Below, piece by piece: positions 34,591-42,163 of a stretch of 50,857 bases of DNA. Below the pieces are notes generated by a model, which saw nothing but the letters and a program-made list of their open reading frames with translations, did no database searches and was not told the origin of the DNA. The stretch is from assembly GCA_013180605.1 (NCBI GenBank), contig QBUL01000186.1, forward strand, positions 1 to 50,857, read 5' to 3'. Within the stretch, counting starts at the first letter, position 1; the number at the start of each line of letters is the position of its first letter. This DNA comes from Candidatus Methanophagaceae archaeon GoMg1 (GTDB lineage: Archaea; Halobacteriota; Syntropharchaeia; Alkanophagales; Methanospirareceae). The translations under genes were made by a program, and so were the position numbers.

Positions 34591-34650
34591 GTATATAAAG
34601 TATAACCTTCCTTCTATTTAAGACACGGATTTACACGGATTTATTTAACT
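34591..34650 (-). repeat. Family A half-element with TATA box before the antitoxin-like gene
   Basis: On the minus strand: AAATCCGTGTAAATCCGTGTCTTAAATAGAAGGAAGGTTATACTTTATATACA. The final TTTATATACA is 25 bases before the ATG at 34566, an archaeal promoter position. Confidence 0.75.
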
Positions 34651-34664
34651 TGACAATGTCAGAT

Positions 34665-34825
34665 TAACCGCAGAGTTCACAGAGAGCGCAGAGGATAGCG
34701 GGTTAGAGGATTAGCGGTTTGGCGGGTTAGAGGGCTAAAACGGCTACTAATATCGGACAACGGACTCTACTCGGGCATCTAATTTTCTCTGCGAACTCAG
34801 CGTTCTCTGCGGTAAATTTAAAAAT
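34665..34825. repeat. Inverted repeat of the CGCAGAG type (family D)
   Basis: AACCGCAGAGTTCACAGAGAGCGCAGAG pairs with TTCTCTGCGAACTCAGCGTTCTCTGCGGTAAATTT. Between them are degenerate GCGGGTTAGAGGATTAGCGGTTTGGCGGG units. With the family A half-element it fills the 34567-34908 gap; I see no gene there. Confidence 0.8.
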
Positions 34826-34908
34826 AAAAAAGGAAAAAGTGCATGCTTGTACGTACGCACTCACTTCCCCTTACCTTACCTTTTTGGCTTAGCTTACTTC
34901 ACTTTGCT

Positions 34909-35694
34909 TCACTTTACGTACAGCACACCTTTTGCCTTCTTCTCCGTCATTGCGAGGTCGCCTGTGTATTTCTTGTATTCCTCACCCTCTATTGATTCTG
35001 TGCCTTCTAATCTGAACGAGGGTATCATATCCCGCACATTACCCTTCACCGTTATCGCGCCACCGGTCATATCAGCACCGGGCATTACCGCATCGCCTTC
35101 TATCGTTATTTTACCGCCTTTCATGTTCAATCCCGTGAGAATGTATGCGTTCCCTTTTATCTCTATCTCGCCGCCAGCCATGTTTTGTGCGACACACTCA
35201 CCTGTATTTCCTCCTACTGTCACTTTACCGCCAGTCATACCCGTCATCTCGCCCCGGTACATCGCACATAGATTGTCGCCGGCATCGCCTTCTATTACCA
35301 GTTCGCCACCGTGCATTTCACGACCTGCCCAGCAATCTGCAGCCCCCTTTACCGTTATTTTACCGCCGGACATCATCGCACCGCAGTGCATGTCCACGTC
35401 ACCCAAAGCCTCTATCTCTCCTGCTTTCATACCGTCGCCTATGTGCTTCACCCTTGACAAATCACCTTCCAGCACTATTTTTACTTCTTCCGCACTCCCT
35501 GCTTCTCCTTCCACGCTTACGTCAAACAGGTCGCCTGTATTCTCCTCTTTGTTTCCCCACCAGACCTTCACCGCTTTTATCTCTGCTTCCGTCTTTCCTG
35601 CAAGTTTATCCGGCGTCAATGAATCCACTTCAACGGGTATCTTCGCAACTCCTCTCGTAACTTCTTCTTTCAACTTTAATTTTATCGTCTGCAT
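34909..35694 (-). CDS. fwdC: Formylmethanofuran dehydrogenase subunit C
   Basis: A 261-residue subunit of the enzyme that reduces CO2 to formylmethanofuran (or the reverse). It is a beta-helix scaffold made of GxGxxGx repeats: GDGMKAGEIEALGDVDMHCGAMMSGGKITVKGAADCWAGREMHGGELVIEGDAGDN. It is last in the minus-strand order fwdD-B-A-C, 18 bases after fwdA. Length is typical. Confidence 0.95.
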   Translation of the reverse strand: MQTIKLKLKEEVTRGVAKIPVEVDSLTPDKLAGKTEAEIKAVKVWWGNKEENTGDLFDVSVEGEAGSAEEVKIVLEGDLSRVKHIGDGMKAGEIEALGDVDMHCGAMMSGGKITVKGAADCWAGREMHGGELVIEGDAGDNLCAMYRGEMTGMTGGKVTVGGNTGECVAQNMAGGEIEIKGNAYILTGLNMKGGKITIEGDAVMPGADMTGGAITVKGNVRDMIPSFRLEGTESIEGEEYKKYTGDLAMTEKKAKGVLYVK

Positions 35695-35712
35695 TTTTTC
35701 TTCCCTCCTCTA

Positions 35713-37407
35713 TTAGCTCCTCCAGGGCGCCTTTATCTCGTATGGATTCGGTACGTAAGCGTCCTGAACCGGGTAATTGTTGAAACTCACCGAGTAATAA
35801 TGCTCGAACTTGTCCTTCAACTTGACCAGCATCTCATCCGTCAGCTTTTCGTCACATTCCGGCGTCACGAAATACGTCTTTCCCGCAGGTGTCGCTACCA
35901 CTTCGCCGTCTTTTACCACTACTTCACCGCCTTTTATCGTGTATTTCGTATTCAAGAACGCTTTCTGGATCTTCCCCGCATCTGTTTCTTCTGGCGACAT
36001 ATCATATATCGCAACGTCACCGTCAGCACCAATGCCGAGATGTCCCTTGCCATGCTCGTGCAGTCCCAGAGTCTTCGCAGCCATTCCTCTTGTTATTATT
36101 GCTATCTCATTTAAGTCGTACTCGCGGTCTATTGAGCAATATTCCGCTCGGTCGAATATTACCTTGTGCATATCCTCCGCAGACTCATCCCGCCTCTTCT
36201 TGCTCATCAACATCGAGATAATAATCGGATACCCAATGAACGGACCTGCATTTGGATGGTCGGTCGTGAGTGCCAGCTTCCACGGGTCTTTAACCAGGAG
36301 TGCCAATTCCTGTCCTATTGCCCATTGAATGGTATTTACCGGCGATTTGCCGGAATACAAAAACGGTGTTATTCCTGTGCCCGTCTCCAGTTCGACATCA
36401 TGATTCGTCCATTTTCGGCCCGTTATCTGATACAAACTGTATTCCATCGGTCCGTCTGCGGTCATTGTCGTCGTGTCTCCCAGGATTATCGAGCCAAGGT
36501 CAATGCTAACGTGCTCGTTTTTGTTTATATAATCCGCAATAGCTCCCGCCTTCGACTCGAAATTGCCCCATGTCGTCCCTCCGTAAGAGTGAAACTGCGT
36601 GTGCGTCGCGTGCATAGCCGGACGATCTCTATATGGTTTTATTCCTTTCACAAGGTCATAAGTTGATGTTGTTACTTCATAGTTTCCCGGATGTCCCAGC
36701 ATATTCCCATGCACGTGGATGCTGTGTGGCATCTCGAACTTCTCATTCGCCACTGCTAAATTCTTTACTATCTCTGCCGGTGTAACATCGAAATAAGGCA
36801 CTTCGTCATTCAAATCGCAGTTCTTTGCCCACGCCCACGCCTCTGTTCCCCCAGGATTCACTACTTTCACGCTGTATCCCTTCGTTGCTTTTATCATCCA
36901 CGCGATATAAGCCGCAAGCAGGTCTGTATCCCCGCTCTTTACATATTCCATCGTCATCCAGTTGTTGTCAAGGAGCGGTAATGCGGCGTTGTCCAATATC
37001 GGAATGTCTACTAATTCTTCATGCGTGTGCCGTGCTGCAAGCGGAGGCATTGCCGCTTCCATCACGAACGTATAGCCCATCCTCGCATACCGGTAGCCCG
37101 TGGCAAACGTATTCGGCACCGAATAGCCTGATTCCTGTCTGCAAACCTTTGTCCTCGCTTTCACCCCTTTTCTTCCGTCTTCCGGTCGGAACAACCGCCC
37201 TGCATTTACTTTACCACCAGCAATGTGCGAATGAATGTCCACACCGCCGGGCATCACAACCCGCCCTTCGGCATCTATCACCTTTGGATTCGTTACCGAT
37301 TCCACTACTTTACCGTCACGAATGCAAATGTCTTTCTTCTCGCCTTTCACGCCATTTATCGGGTCGTAAACCACTCCATTACGTATTAATAATTCGCCTT
37401 CAGCCAT
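35713..37407 (-). CDS. fwdA: Formylmethanofuran dehydrogenase subunit A
   Basis: A 564-residue amidohydrolase-fold subunit that holds a binuclear zinc site and transfers formate onto methanofuran. The HxH metal motif is at residues 59-61 (MPGGVDIHSHIAGGKVN). Later motifs include HSIHVHGNMLGHPGNYE, MHATHTQFHSYGG and LTTDHPNAGPFIGYP. It is one base downstream of fwdB. Confidence 0.96.
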   Translation of the reverse strand: MAEGELLIRNGVVYDPINGVKGEKKDICIRDGKVVESVTNPKVIDAEGRVVMPGGVDIHSHIAGGKVNAGRLFRPEDGRKGVKARTKVCRQESGYSVPNTFATGYRYARMGYTFVMEAAMPPLAARHTHEELVDIPILDNAALPLLDNNWMTMEYVKSGDTDLLAAYIAWMIKATKGYSVKVVNPGGTEAWAWAKNCDLNDEVPYFDVTPAEIVKNLAVANEKFEMPHSIHVHGNMLGHPGNYEVTTSTYDLVKGIKPYRDRPAMHATHTQFHSYGGTTWGNFESKAGAIADYINKNEHVSIDLGSIILGDTTTMTADGPMEYSLYQITGRKWTNHDVELETGTGITPFLYSGKSPVNTIQWAIGQELALLVKDPWKLALTTDHPNAGPFIGYPIIISMLMSKKRRDESAEDMHKVIFDRAEYCSIDREYDLNEIAIITRGMAAKTLGLHEHGKGHLGIGADGDVAIYDMSPEETDAGKIQKAFLNTKYTIKGGEVVVKDGEVVATPAGKTYFVTPECDEKLTDEMLVKLKDKFEHYYSVSFNNYPVQDAYVPNPYEIKAPWRS

Positions 37408-37408
37408 T

Positions 37409-38713
37409 TTATTCGCCCTCCTTTTCTCTTATCGCTCTCACTTCTTCCAGTATCCTCTTCATTATCTCCTCATCCGCTATGTATTCCGTATCTACTAACT
37501 TACGCAGTCGTATAGGAATATTGTCCATCCGATAGACGTTCCCTTCCGCTTCCACGCCACTTATCGCAGCCGGAATGACAACGTCTGCAAATTCGGTTGT
37601 CGGATTCGGGAACGGGTCTATCTGAATGACCGGAATCTTAGCGAGATGTCGGATTGACTCACCCGGGAAATGCGCTCCTGGGTCCGAAGCGATTATCAAC
37701 GCCGTATCACACTCGCGCCTAATTAAAAGGTCAGTAGCCGATACCTCTCCGGGGTTATACCACGCGTAACCACGGGTTAAGTCAACGGCAAATGGAAACC
37801 CCGTTTCCCACGTGCATACCTGATTGATTCCCGCTACGTTGTAATGCCCGCGCATTGGCATTATGCTGAACTTGGTGTGTGTATGAGCCGCTCTCGTCAC
37901 CTCTATCGCATTAACGATGGTGTTGTGCCTTCCCCTGGTGTGCGTCACACCCATACCAAAGAAGATTATCCCGAACTTCGACTCCTTCATCATCTTCACG
38001 GTCTCTAACAGGTCTTTCTTTGGAATGCCACCTACTTCTTCCGGCACCACATCTTCATAGCCATACAGAAGAGCCCGTAACGCAGATAACACCAGATAAT
38101 CTTTCCCTTGCTCTATCTGCAAGAATACGTCCGCCATCTTCGCCGTCGCCGTCCTCCTCACGTCCACCACGACAAGTTTCTTGTTCTTTTTGCCTTCTTC
38201 CGTCCAGTACCCCTTTGAAATATACGAGTACCGCTTCATGTGATTGGCATGTGCCGCGGCTGGGTTCGCGCCCCAGTATATAATGAGGTCTGCACGGTTT
38301 TTTACCTCTCCCAGCGTGCAACTTGGAAGCCCAACGTCCTGAATCGCCAGCACTGAAGGTCCATGACAGACTGAAGCGGTATTATCTATAACCGCACCTA
38401 TCTCCTCTGCAAGCTCTACTCCTACTTTATCCGCCTCACAGACCGTAGAACTCCAGCCATACAAAAGCGGCCTTCTCGAAGCCGCCAGTATCTCTGCCGC
38501 CTTCTTTATCGCATCGTCGTAAGAACACGCCTTCAAGCTGCCGTTCTCTCTTATCGCAGGCTCCTCTATCCTTCCGTGCCCCATTAACTTGCTCTTCCCC
38601 ACTGCACAAGCTCCCTTCTTCACCTTCGTCACTTTGTTATCCTCGACTTCTACCACTATATCGTCGCATACACACCCACATAAGGAGCATACAACGTCCG
38701 TAATTTCCACCAT
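37409..38713 (-). CDS. fwdB: Formylmethanofuran dehydrogenase subunit B (Mo/W catalytic subunit)
   Basis: A 434-residue catalytic subunit that carries bis-molybdopterin guanine dinucleotide with W or Mo and one 4Fe-4S cluster. The N-terminal cysteine motif is VCSLCGCVCDD with a further Cys in KKGACAVGKS. The metal ligand is Cys116 in NTASVCHGPS; there is no selenocysteine codon. Pterin-binding stretches (YWGANPAAAHANHM, RGRHNTIVNAIEV) are clear. It is 16 bases after fwdD. Confidence 0.96.
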   Translation of the reverse strand: MVEITDVVCSLCGCVCDDIVVEVEDNKVTKVKKGACAVGKSKLMGHGRIEEPAIRENGSLKACSYDDAIKKAAEILAASRRPLLYGWSSTVCEADKVGVELAEEIGAVIDNTASVCHGPSVLAIQDVGLPSCTLGEVKNRADLIIYWGANPAAAHANHMKRYSYISKGYWTEEGKKNKKLVVVDVRRTATAKMADVFLQIEQGKDYLVLSALRALLYGYEDVVPEEVGGIPKKDLLETVKMMKESKFGIIFFGMGVTHTRGRHNTIVNAIEVTRAAHTHTKFSIMPMRGHYNVAGINQVCTWETGFPFAVDLTRGYAWYNPGEVSATDLLIRRECDTALIIASDPGAHFPGESIRHLAKIPVIQIDPFPNPTTEFADVVIPAAISGVEAEGNVYRMDNIPIRLRKLVDTEYIADEEIMKRILEEVRAIREKEGE

Positions 38714-38729
38714 TTTTCTTTTTTACCTC

Positions 38730-39119
38730 CTATCCCATATACGTCTTCATCAGCTCTTTTACGTGCAACACTTCCTCCTCTGTGGGCTCTATTTCCGCGT
38801 CTATGCCCTTAAAGGAAGGCATACCAGCGCCGTGTGTATCCCCGCTCACGAGAGCATTTGCCCATGGTCCCATAGGGATAAAAATAACCCCCTCAGGGGT
38901 CCCCGCTTTTTCCTTCGCTTTCACCACCACTTCTCCAAAACTCGTTTTTACCTTCACTCGCTCATCCGCAGCCACACCCAGTTTTTCCATATCGCTTCCG
39001 TTTAACTCACAGGTCGCCACTTCATTGAAGTACGCTTCCGAAAGCTTGTTGTCTAAATTTTGACCCTGCACGATAGTTCTCCCACTTATCAAGTTTACTT
39101 TTGTCCCCATTTTTATCAA
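38730..39119 (-). CDS. fwdD: Formylmethanofuran dehydrogenase subunit D
   Basis: A 129-residue molydopterin-dinucleotide-binding subunit corresponding to the C-terminal domain of Mo/W oxidoreductases. It reads NLISGRTIVQGQNLDNKLSEAYFNEVATCELNGSDMEKLGV...VKVKTSFGEVVVKA and GVIFIPMGPWANALV. It is first gene of the fwdDBAC run. A family C repeat lies upstream at 39218-39246. No fwdE, F, G or H gene is nearby. Confidence 0.94.
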   Translation of the reverse strand: MIKMGTKVNLISGRTIVQGQNLDNKLSEAYFNEVATCELNGSDMEKLGVAADERVKVKTSFGEVVVKAKEKAGTPEGVIFIPMGPWANALVSGDTHGAGMPSFKGIDAEIEPTEEEVLHVKELMKTYMG

Positions 39120-39249
39120 GTTTTAATTCATACAAACTAACATTTAAATCTTTCGGTATTTTTTCCCTTGTTACACTTGGTTCACGAAATTCACATGCAT
39201 TCTCTTTTTTTCTCTTCTGTGTGAATCCTGTGCAATCTCGTGGTTTTAT

Positions 39250-40047
39250 TTATTTTAAAAGTTTTCGGATGAACCCCAAACTCGCTGTTCCGTCTTCTAT
39301 CGTGTATAGTTCCATCACTATCCGCCCTTCATACCCATAATCGTCAATCCCGTGTAACACCTTCTTCCAGTCCAGGTTCCCCTTTCCCAGCGGCAAATGT
39401 AAATCATCCGCTCCGAAGTTGTCGCTCGCATGAAGATGTATTATCTCCATGTCCTCTGCCTTATCGCGGATATTCAAGAATTCATCCAGCGTCTTTGTCG
39501 TGTTCGCATGTGCAACGTCAAGACATATACCCAGATTGTCCCTGTTCACGCCTCGCACTATTTGAATGAGTTCATCCGGATACATACCCAGCATCATATT
39601 TATCGACGGTAGATTCTCCACCGCTATTCGCAATCCGCGTTCAGCAGCGAAATCGCAAAGTGCCGTTAGACCGGCAATCGCTTTCTGAATCGCCTTTTCC
39701 GGCATTTGCACAGATAATGGCGATAAAATACCCGGATGCACCACGCATATATGTTCAACGAACTCGTATGTGTCCTTGATACTCTCTTTTATCTGCCTTA
39801 TGCTCTCTTCCCATATCCCCCTGTTTACACTCGCAATGTTTATATCTGAGAGGGGGGCGTGTAAGGAAAGAACAAGATTCGTTGTTTCGTAGATTTCCTT
39901 CACTCGTTCTCTAAATCTGCCTTCCGCCTTTTGCTGCCCTTCACCCACTATTTCCCAGCCCTGAAAACCTGCGTCTTCTAACCTGTACATCCAGTCCACA
40001 GGGTTGCTGGTGGCATCTACGCACGAAAAACTTATTTTTGCTCTCAT
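39250..40047 (-). CDS. Sugar phosphate isomerase/epimerase family TIM-barrel protein
   Basis: A 265-residue xylose-isomerase-like (AP endonuclease 2 superfamily) barrel. Visible motifs are LSLHAPLSDINIASVN, ICVVHPGILSPL, IAVENLPS, NLGICLDVAHAN, IHLHASDN and GRIVMELYT, supplying the His/Glu/Asp metal ligands of the fold. The substrate cannot be told. It is upstream of fwdD but separated by a 130-base gap with a repeat, so co-transcription is uncertain. Confidence 0.85.
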   Translation of the reverse strand: MRAKISFSCVDATSNPVDWMYRLEDAGFQGWEIVGEGQQKAEGRFRERVKEIYETTNLVLSLHAPLSDINIASVNRGIWEESIRQIKESIKDTYEFVEHICVVHPGILSPLSVQMPEKAIQKAIAGLTALCDFAAERGLRIAVENLPSINMMLGMYPDELIQIVRGVNRDNLGICLDVAHANTTKTLDEFLNIRDKAEDMEIIHLHASDNFGADDLHLPLGKGNLDWKKVLHGIDDYGYEGRIVMELYTIEDGTASLGFIRKLLK

Positions 40048-40147
40048 AACACTTTTTCTTTTTTTTAAAAAAAGAAAACCTGTGCTAAAAGAAAAAGTAA
40101 TAATGGACTATTTTTAGTCAACTTTTTTACCGAAGGTAAAAAAGTTG
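40048..40147. repeat. Dispersed hairpin element, family B (full copy)
   Basis: ACACTTTTTCTTTTTTTTAAAAAAAGAAAACCTGTGCTAAAAGAAAAAG is followed by TTTTTAGTCAACTTTTTTACCGAAGGTAAAAAAGTTG, giving two stems. It matches 2583-2693 closely. It lies between mobB and the isomerase gene. Confidence 0.75.
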
Positions 40148-40148
40148 T

Positions 40149-40610
40149 TTAGTAGTCGTCAAGAGAAAGGATGAGTTTGACTATCTCTTTTATCGTTTCT
40201 TCTCGGTCTTCAGAATCCGTCGGCAAGTCCACTTTTTTTATTATGTTGCCGACTAAATCTTCATCTAGAAACTCGCTCAGTGTTATCTTCGGCAAGTCGC
40301 TGCTCTTAAACCCTTCAACCAGCACGAAATCAACGTCCGAATGCGCCATTTCCGTTAGCAATTCCGTCACCGTTTTGCCACGGCGGCAAATTTTTATTGC
40401 CTTTTCCTCTGACGTGCCTATAACAACTTCTGCACCGGCGTTAAAGAAGCGGTCTGTATCTTTTGCGGTGGGCGTATCAAAATTCAAATTCAGTTCATGC
40501 GCGTGTTTTATGCACCCTACTTTACCATATTCGTTCAGATAAGGGATTAAATACTCGATAAGAGATGTTTTTCCTGACTTCTTCTTCCCTATTATGGATA
40601 TGACCTTCAT
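40149..40610 (-). CDS. mobB: Molybdopterin-guanine dinucleotide biosynthesis protein B
   Basis: A 153-residue P-loop GTPase that assists conversion of molybdopterin to its guanine dinucleotide form. It has Walker A GKKKSGKTSL at the N-terminus, CIKHAHE, KDTDRFFNAGAEVVIGTS and DFVLVEGFKSSDLPKI. This is the cofactor form used by FwdB, whose gene lies 1.4 kb downstream on the same strand, so the neighbourhood is functionally coherent. Confidence 0.93.
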   Translation of the reverse strand: MKVISIIGKKKSGKTSLIEYLIPYLNEYGKVGCIKHAHELNLNFDTPTAKDTDRFFNAGAEVVIGTSEEKAIKICRRGKTVTELLTEMAHSDVDFVLVEGFKSSDLPKITLSEFLDEDLVGNIIKKVDLPTDSEDREETIKEIVKLILSLDDY

Positions 40611-40629
40611 AAAAAATGCTTACGCTACC

Positions 40630-40639
40630 TTTTTAAAAC
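40630..40639 (+). promoter_or_regulatory. TATA-like box before atpH
   Basis: TTTTTAAAAC lies 36 bases before the atpH ATG; divergent from mobB. Confidence 0.35.
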
Positions 40640-40674
40640 TTTCTTATTAAATAAAGTTTGTATAGAAGAATACA

Positions 40675-40992
40675 ATGGCAGTAGAAGCGCTTAAAGCGAT
40701 AAGAGAAGGGGAAGAAGATGGCAGGAGGTTAATAGAAGAAGCTAAGGGCAGCGCTGCGGAAATATTAAAAGGCGCGGATGACGCAGTGAAGCAGCTAAAG
40801 GAGAAGGTGCATGCGGAGGAAAAGGATTTAGAAGCCCGGATTTCTGATAAGTATGCACAGGAAGGCAAGAAGGAAGAGGAAGCAATAATGGGGGATGCCC
40901 TGGCGGAAGTCGAGAAGCAGAAAGCAACTGCAGAATCCAAGTTCAGCAGCACGGTAAACCTCGTGTTAGAAAGAATTTTAGGTTTGAGGTGA
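40675..40992 (+). CDS. atpH: A/V-type ATP synthase subunit H
   Basis: A 105-residue coiled-coil peripheral stalk subunit (MAVEALKAIREGEEDGRRLIEEAKGSAAEILKGADDAVKQLKEK). H and E form the stalk that links the membrane and catalytic parts of the archaeal ATP synthase. The TGA overlaps the GTG start of atpE by four bases. It is the first gene of a short H-E-F run. Confidence 0.85.
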   Translation: MAVEALKAIREGEEDGRRLIEEAKGSAAEILKGADDAVKQLKEKVHAEEKDLEARISDKYAQEGKKEEEAIMGDALAEVEKQKATAESKFSSTVNLVLERILGLR

Positions 40993-41678
40993 TTCAGTTG
41001 GGCGCGACAGAGATAGTAGAGAAGATAAAGGAAGAAGCGGTTTCGGAGGAACAGCGAATAATTAGCGAAGCGAAGGAGAAAGCAAAGCTCAAGCTCGAAG
41101 AAGCGAAAGCTCAGATAGAAGTGCAAAAGAGAAAGTTTATTGACGCTGAAGAACGGAAAGGAGTTGAAGAGCGCGAACGAATGGTTCGAGCCGCGCGATT
41201 AAATGCAAGAAAACTCAAATGGCAATCTGAAGAGGGATTGATAGCGAAAGTGTTAGAGGAATCAATGAAGCAGATAGCCGAAGTAAAAAAAGAAGGTTTC
41301 AAAGGTAATTCATATTCAAATATCCTGACTGGCTTGATAAAGGATGCTGCGATGAGTATAATCGCCGGGAGTGGTGGTACAAATATAAGTATAAGCAGGG
41401 ATAGCGAATTGAACGTGATACTCAGCGATGAGGATGCAGATGCATCTTTTGTGACCCCGGATATGCTAAACAAGATAGCAGATGAAATACGCGCCGGCGC
41501 CTGGGGCGTGGATGTGCGTTTATCACTATCGAGCGATAGGATAAGGTCGGCAGGAGGAGTTATAGTACGAGGAAAAGACGAAAAGATAGAGGTGAACAAT
41601 ACTTTTGAACAGCGAATGGCACGTTTTTCCACCAGTTTACGAGAAGAGATAGTAAAAAACATGTTAGATAGGAGATAG
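40989..41678 (+). CDS. atpE: A/V-type ATP synthase subunit E
   Basis: A 229-residue peripheral stalk subunit. The N-terminal half is a long charged helix (EIVEKIKEEAVSEEQRIISEAKEKAKLKLEEAKAQIE). The C-terminal globular part includes WGVDVRLSLSSDRIRSAGGVIVRGKDEKIEVNNTFEQRMARFSTSLREEI, the family signature. The start is GTG at 40989 (GTGA overlap with atpH) or TTG at 40998. Confidence 0.92.
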   Translation: MIQLGATEIVEKIKEEAVSEEQRIISEAKEKAKLKLEEAKAQIEVQKRKFIDAEERKGVEERERMVRAARLNARKLKWQSEEGLIAKVLEESMKQIAEVKKEGFKGNSYSNILTGLIKDAAMSIIAGSGGTNISISRDSELNVILSDEDADASFVTPDMLNKIADEIRAGAWGVDVRLSLSSDRIRSAGGVIVRGKDEKIEVNNTFEQRMARFSTSLREEIVKNMLDRR

Positions 41679-41688
41679 AAAATAAAAA

Positions 41689-42015
41689 ATGATTGCGGTA
41701 ATTGGCGACCCGGAGACTGCTGCTGGTTTTCGGCTCGCGGGCGTAAAAGAAGTGCACGAGTATCCTCCCGGTGGTGGAGAAGACGTTGCACGTATGTTAG
41801 ATAAATTAGCAAGGGATGGATTTGCCATCATAATCATAACTGAAAGATTTGCTGCGGAAGCCCGGAACAGAGACAAGATAAGAGAGATAAACGCGGAGAA
41901 AAAAGGAGTAATGCCCATTATCGTTGAAGTGCCGGACAAGAAAGGGACGATGGAGAAAGAGTATGGCGAGATGGAAAGGCTAATAAAACGTGCCGTGGGG
42001 GTTGCGATTAAGTAA
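41689..42015 (+). CDS. atpF: A/V-type ATP synthase subunit F
   Basis: A 108-residue central stalk subunit with the family fold: IAVIGDPETAAGFRLAGVKEVHEYP, FAIIIITERFAAEARNRDKI and MPIIVEVPDKKGTM. It follows atpE by 10 bases. In most archaea the order is H-I-K-E-C-F-A-B-D; here I, K and C are absent and nothing follows, so the remaining subunits must be encoded elsewhere. Confidence 0.93.
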   Translation: MIAVIGDPETAAGFRLAGVKEVHEYPPGGGEDVARMLDKLARDGFAIIIITERFAAEARNRDKIREINAEKKGVMPIIVEVPDKKGTMEKEYGEMERLIKRAVGVAIK

Positions 42016-42029
42016 ATTGCAAATATTAA

Positions 42030-42115
42030 ACCACGAGATAGATTTTACGAGATTAACACAACACTTTCTCTTTTTTTAAATAATCTCGTGATAATCTGTG
42101 TAATCTTGTGATTAA
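42030..42115. repeat. Family C inverted repeat
   Basis: CACGAGATAGATTTTACGAGATTAACACA at the left and AATCTCGTGATAATCTGTGTAATCTTGTGATTA at the right are inverted, around TTTCTCTTTTTTTAAA. It separates atpF from the ABC ATPase. Confidence 0.7.
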
Positions 42116-42163
42116 TACTTTTTGGAATGACGATAAATATATTATCTAATATGATGATGGCAA

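Noticed and set aside
34847-35716. 289-residue plus-strand ORF rich in Pro and Ser
   Set aside because: It is the shadow of fwdC on the other strand; the proline/serine bias is typical of antisense frames of gly-rich repeat genes.
36825-37535. Plus-strand ORF of 236 residues over fwdA
   Set aside because: Antisense of a clear fwdA coding frame, with no domain and biased composition.
38364-38372. Possible selenocysteine in FwdB
   Set aside because: The codon at the metal-ligand position encodes Cys and there is no in-frame TGA.
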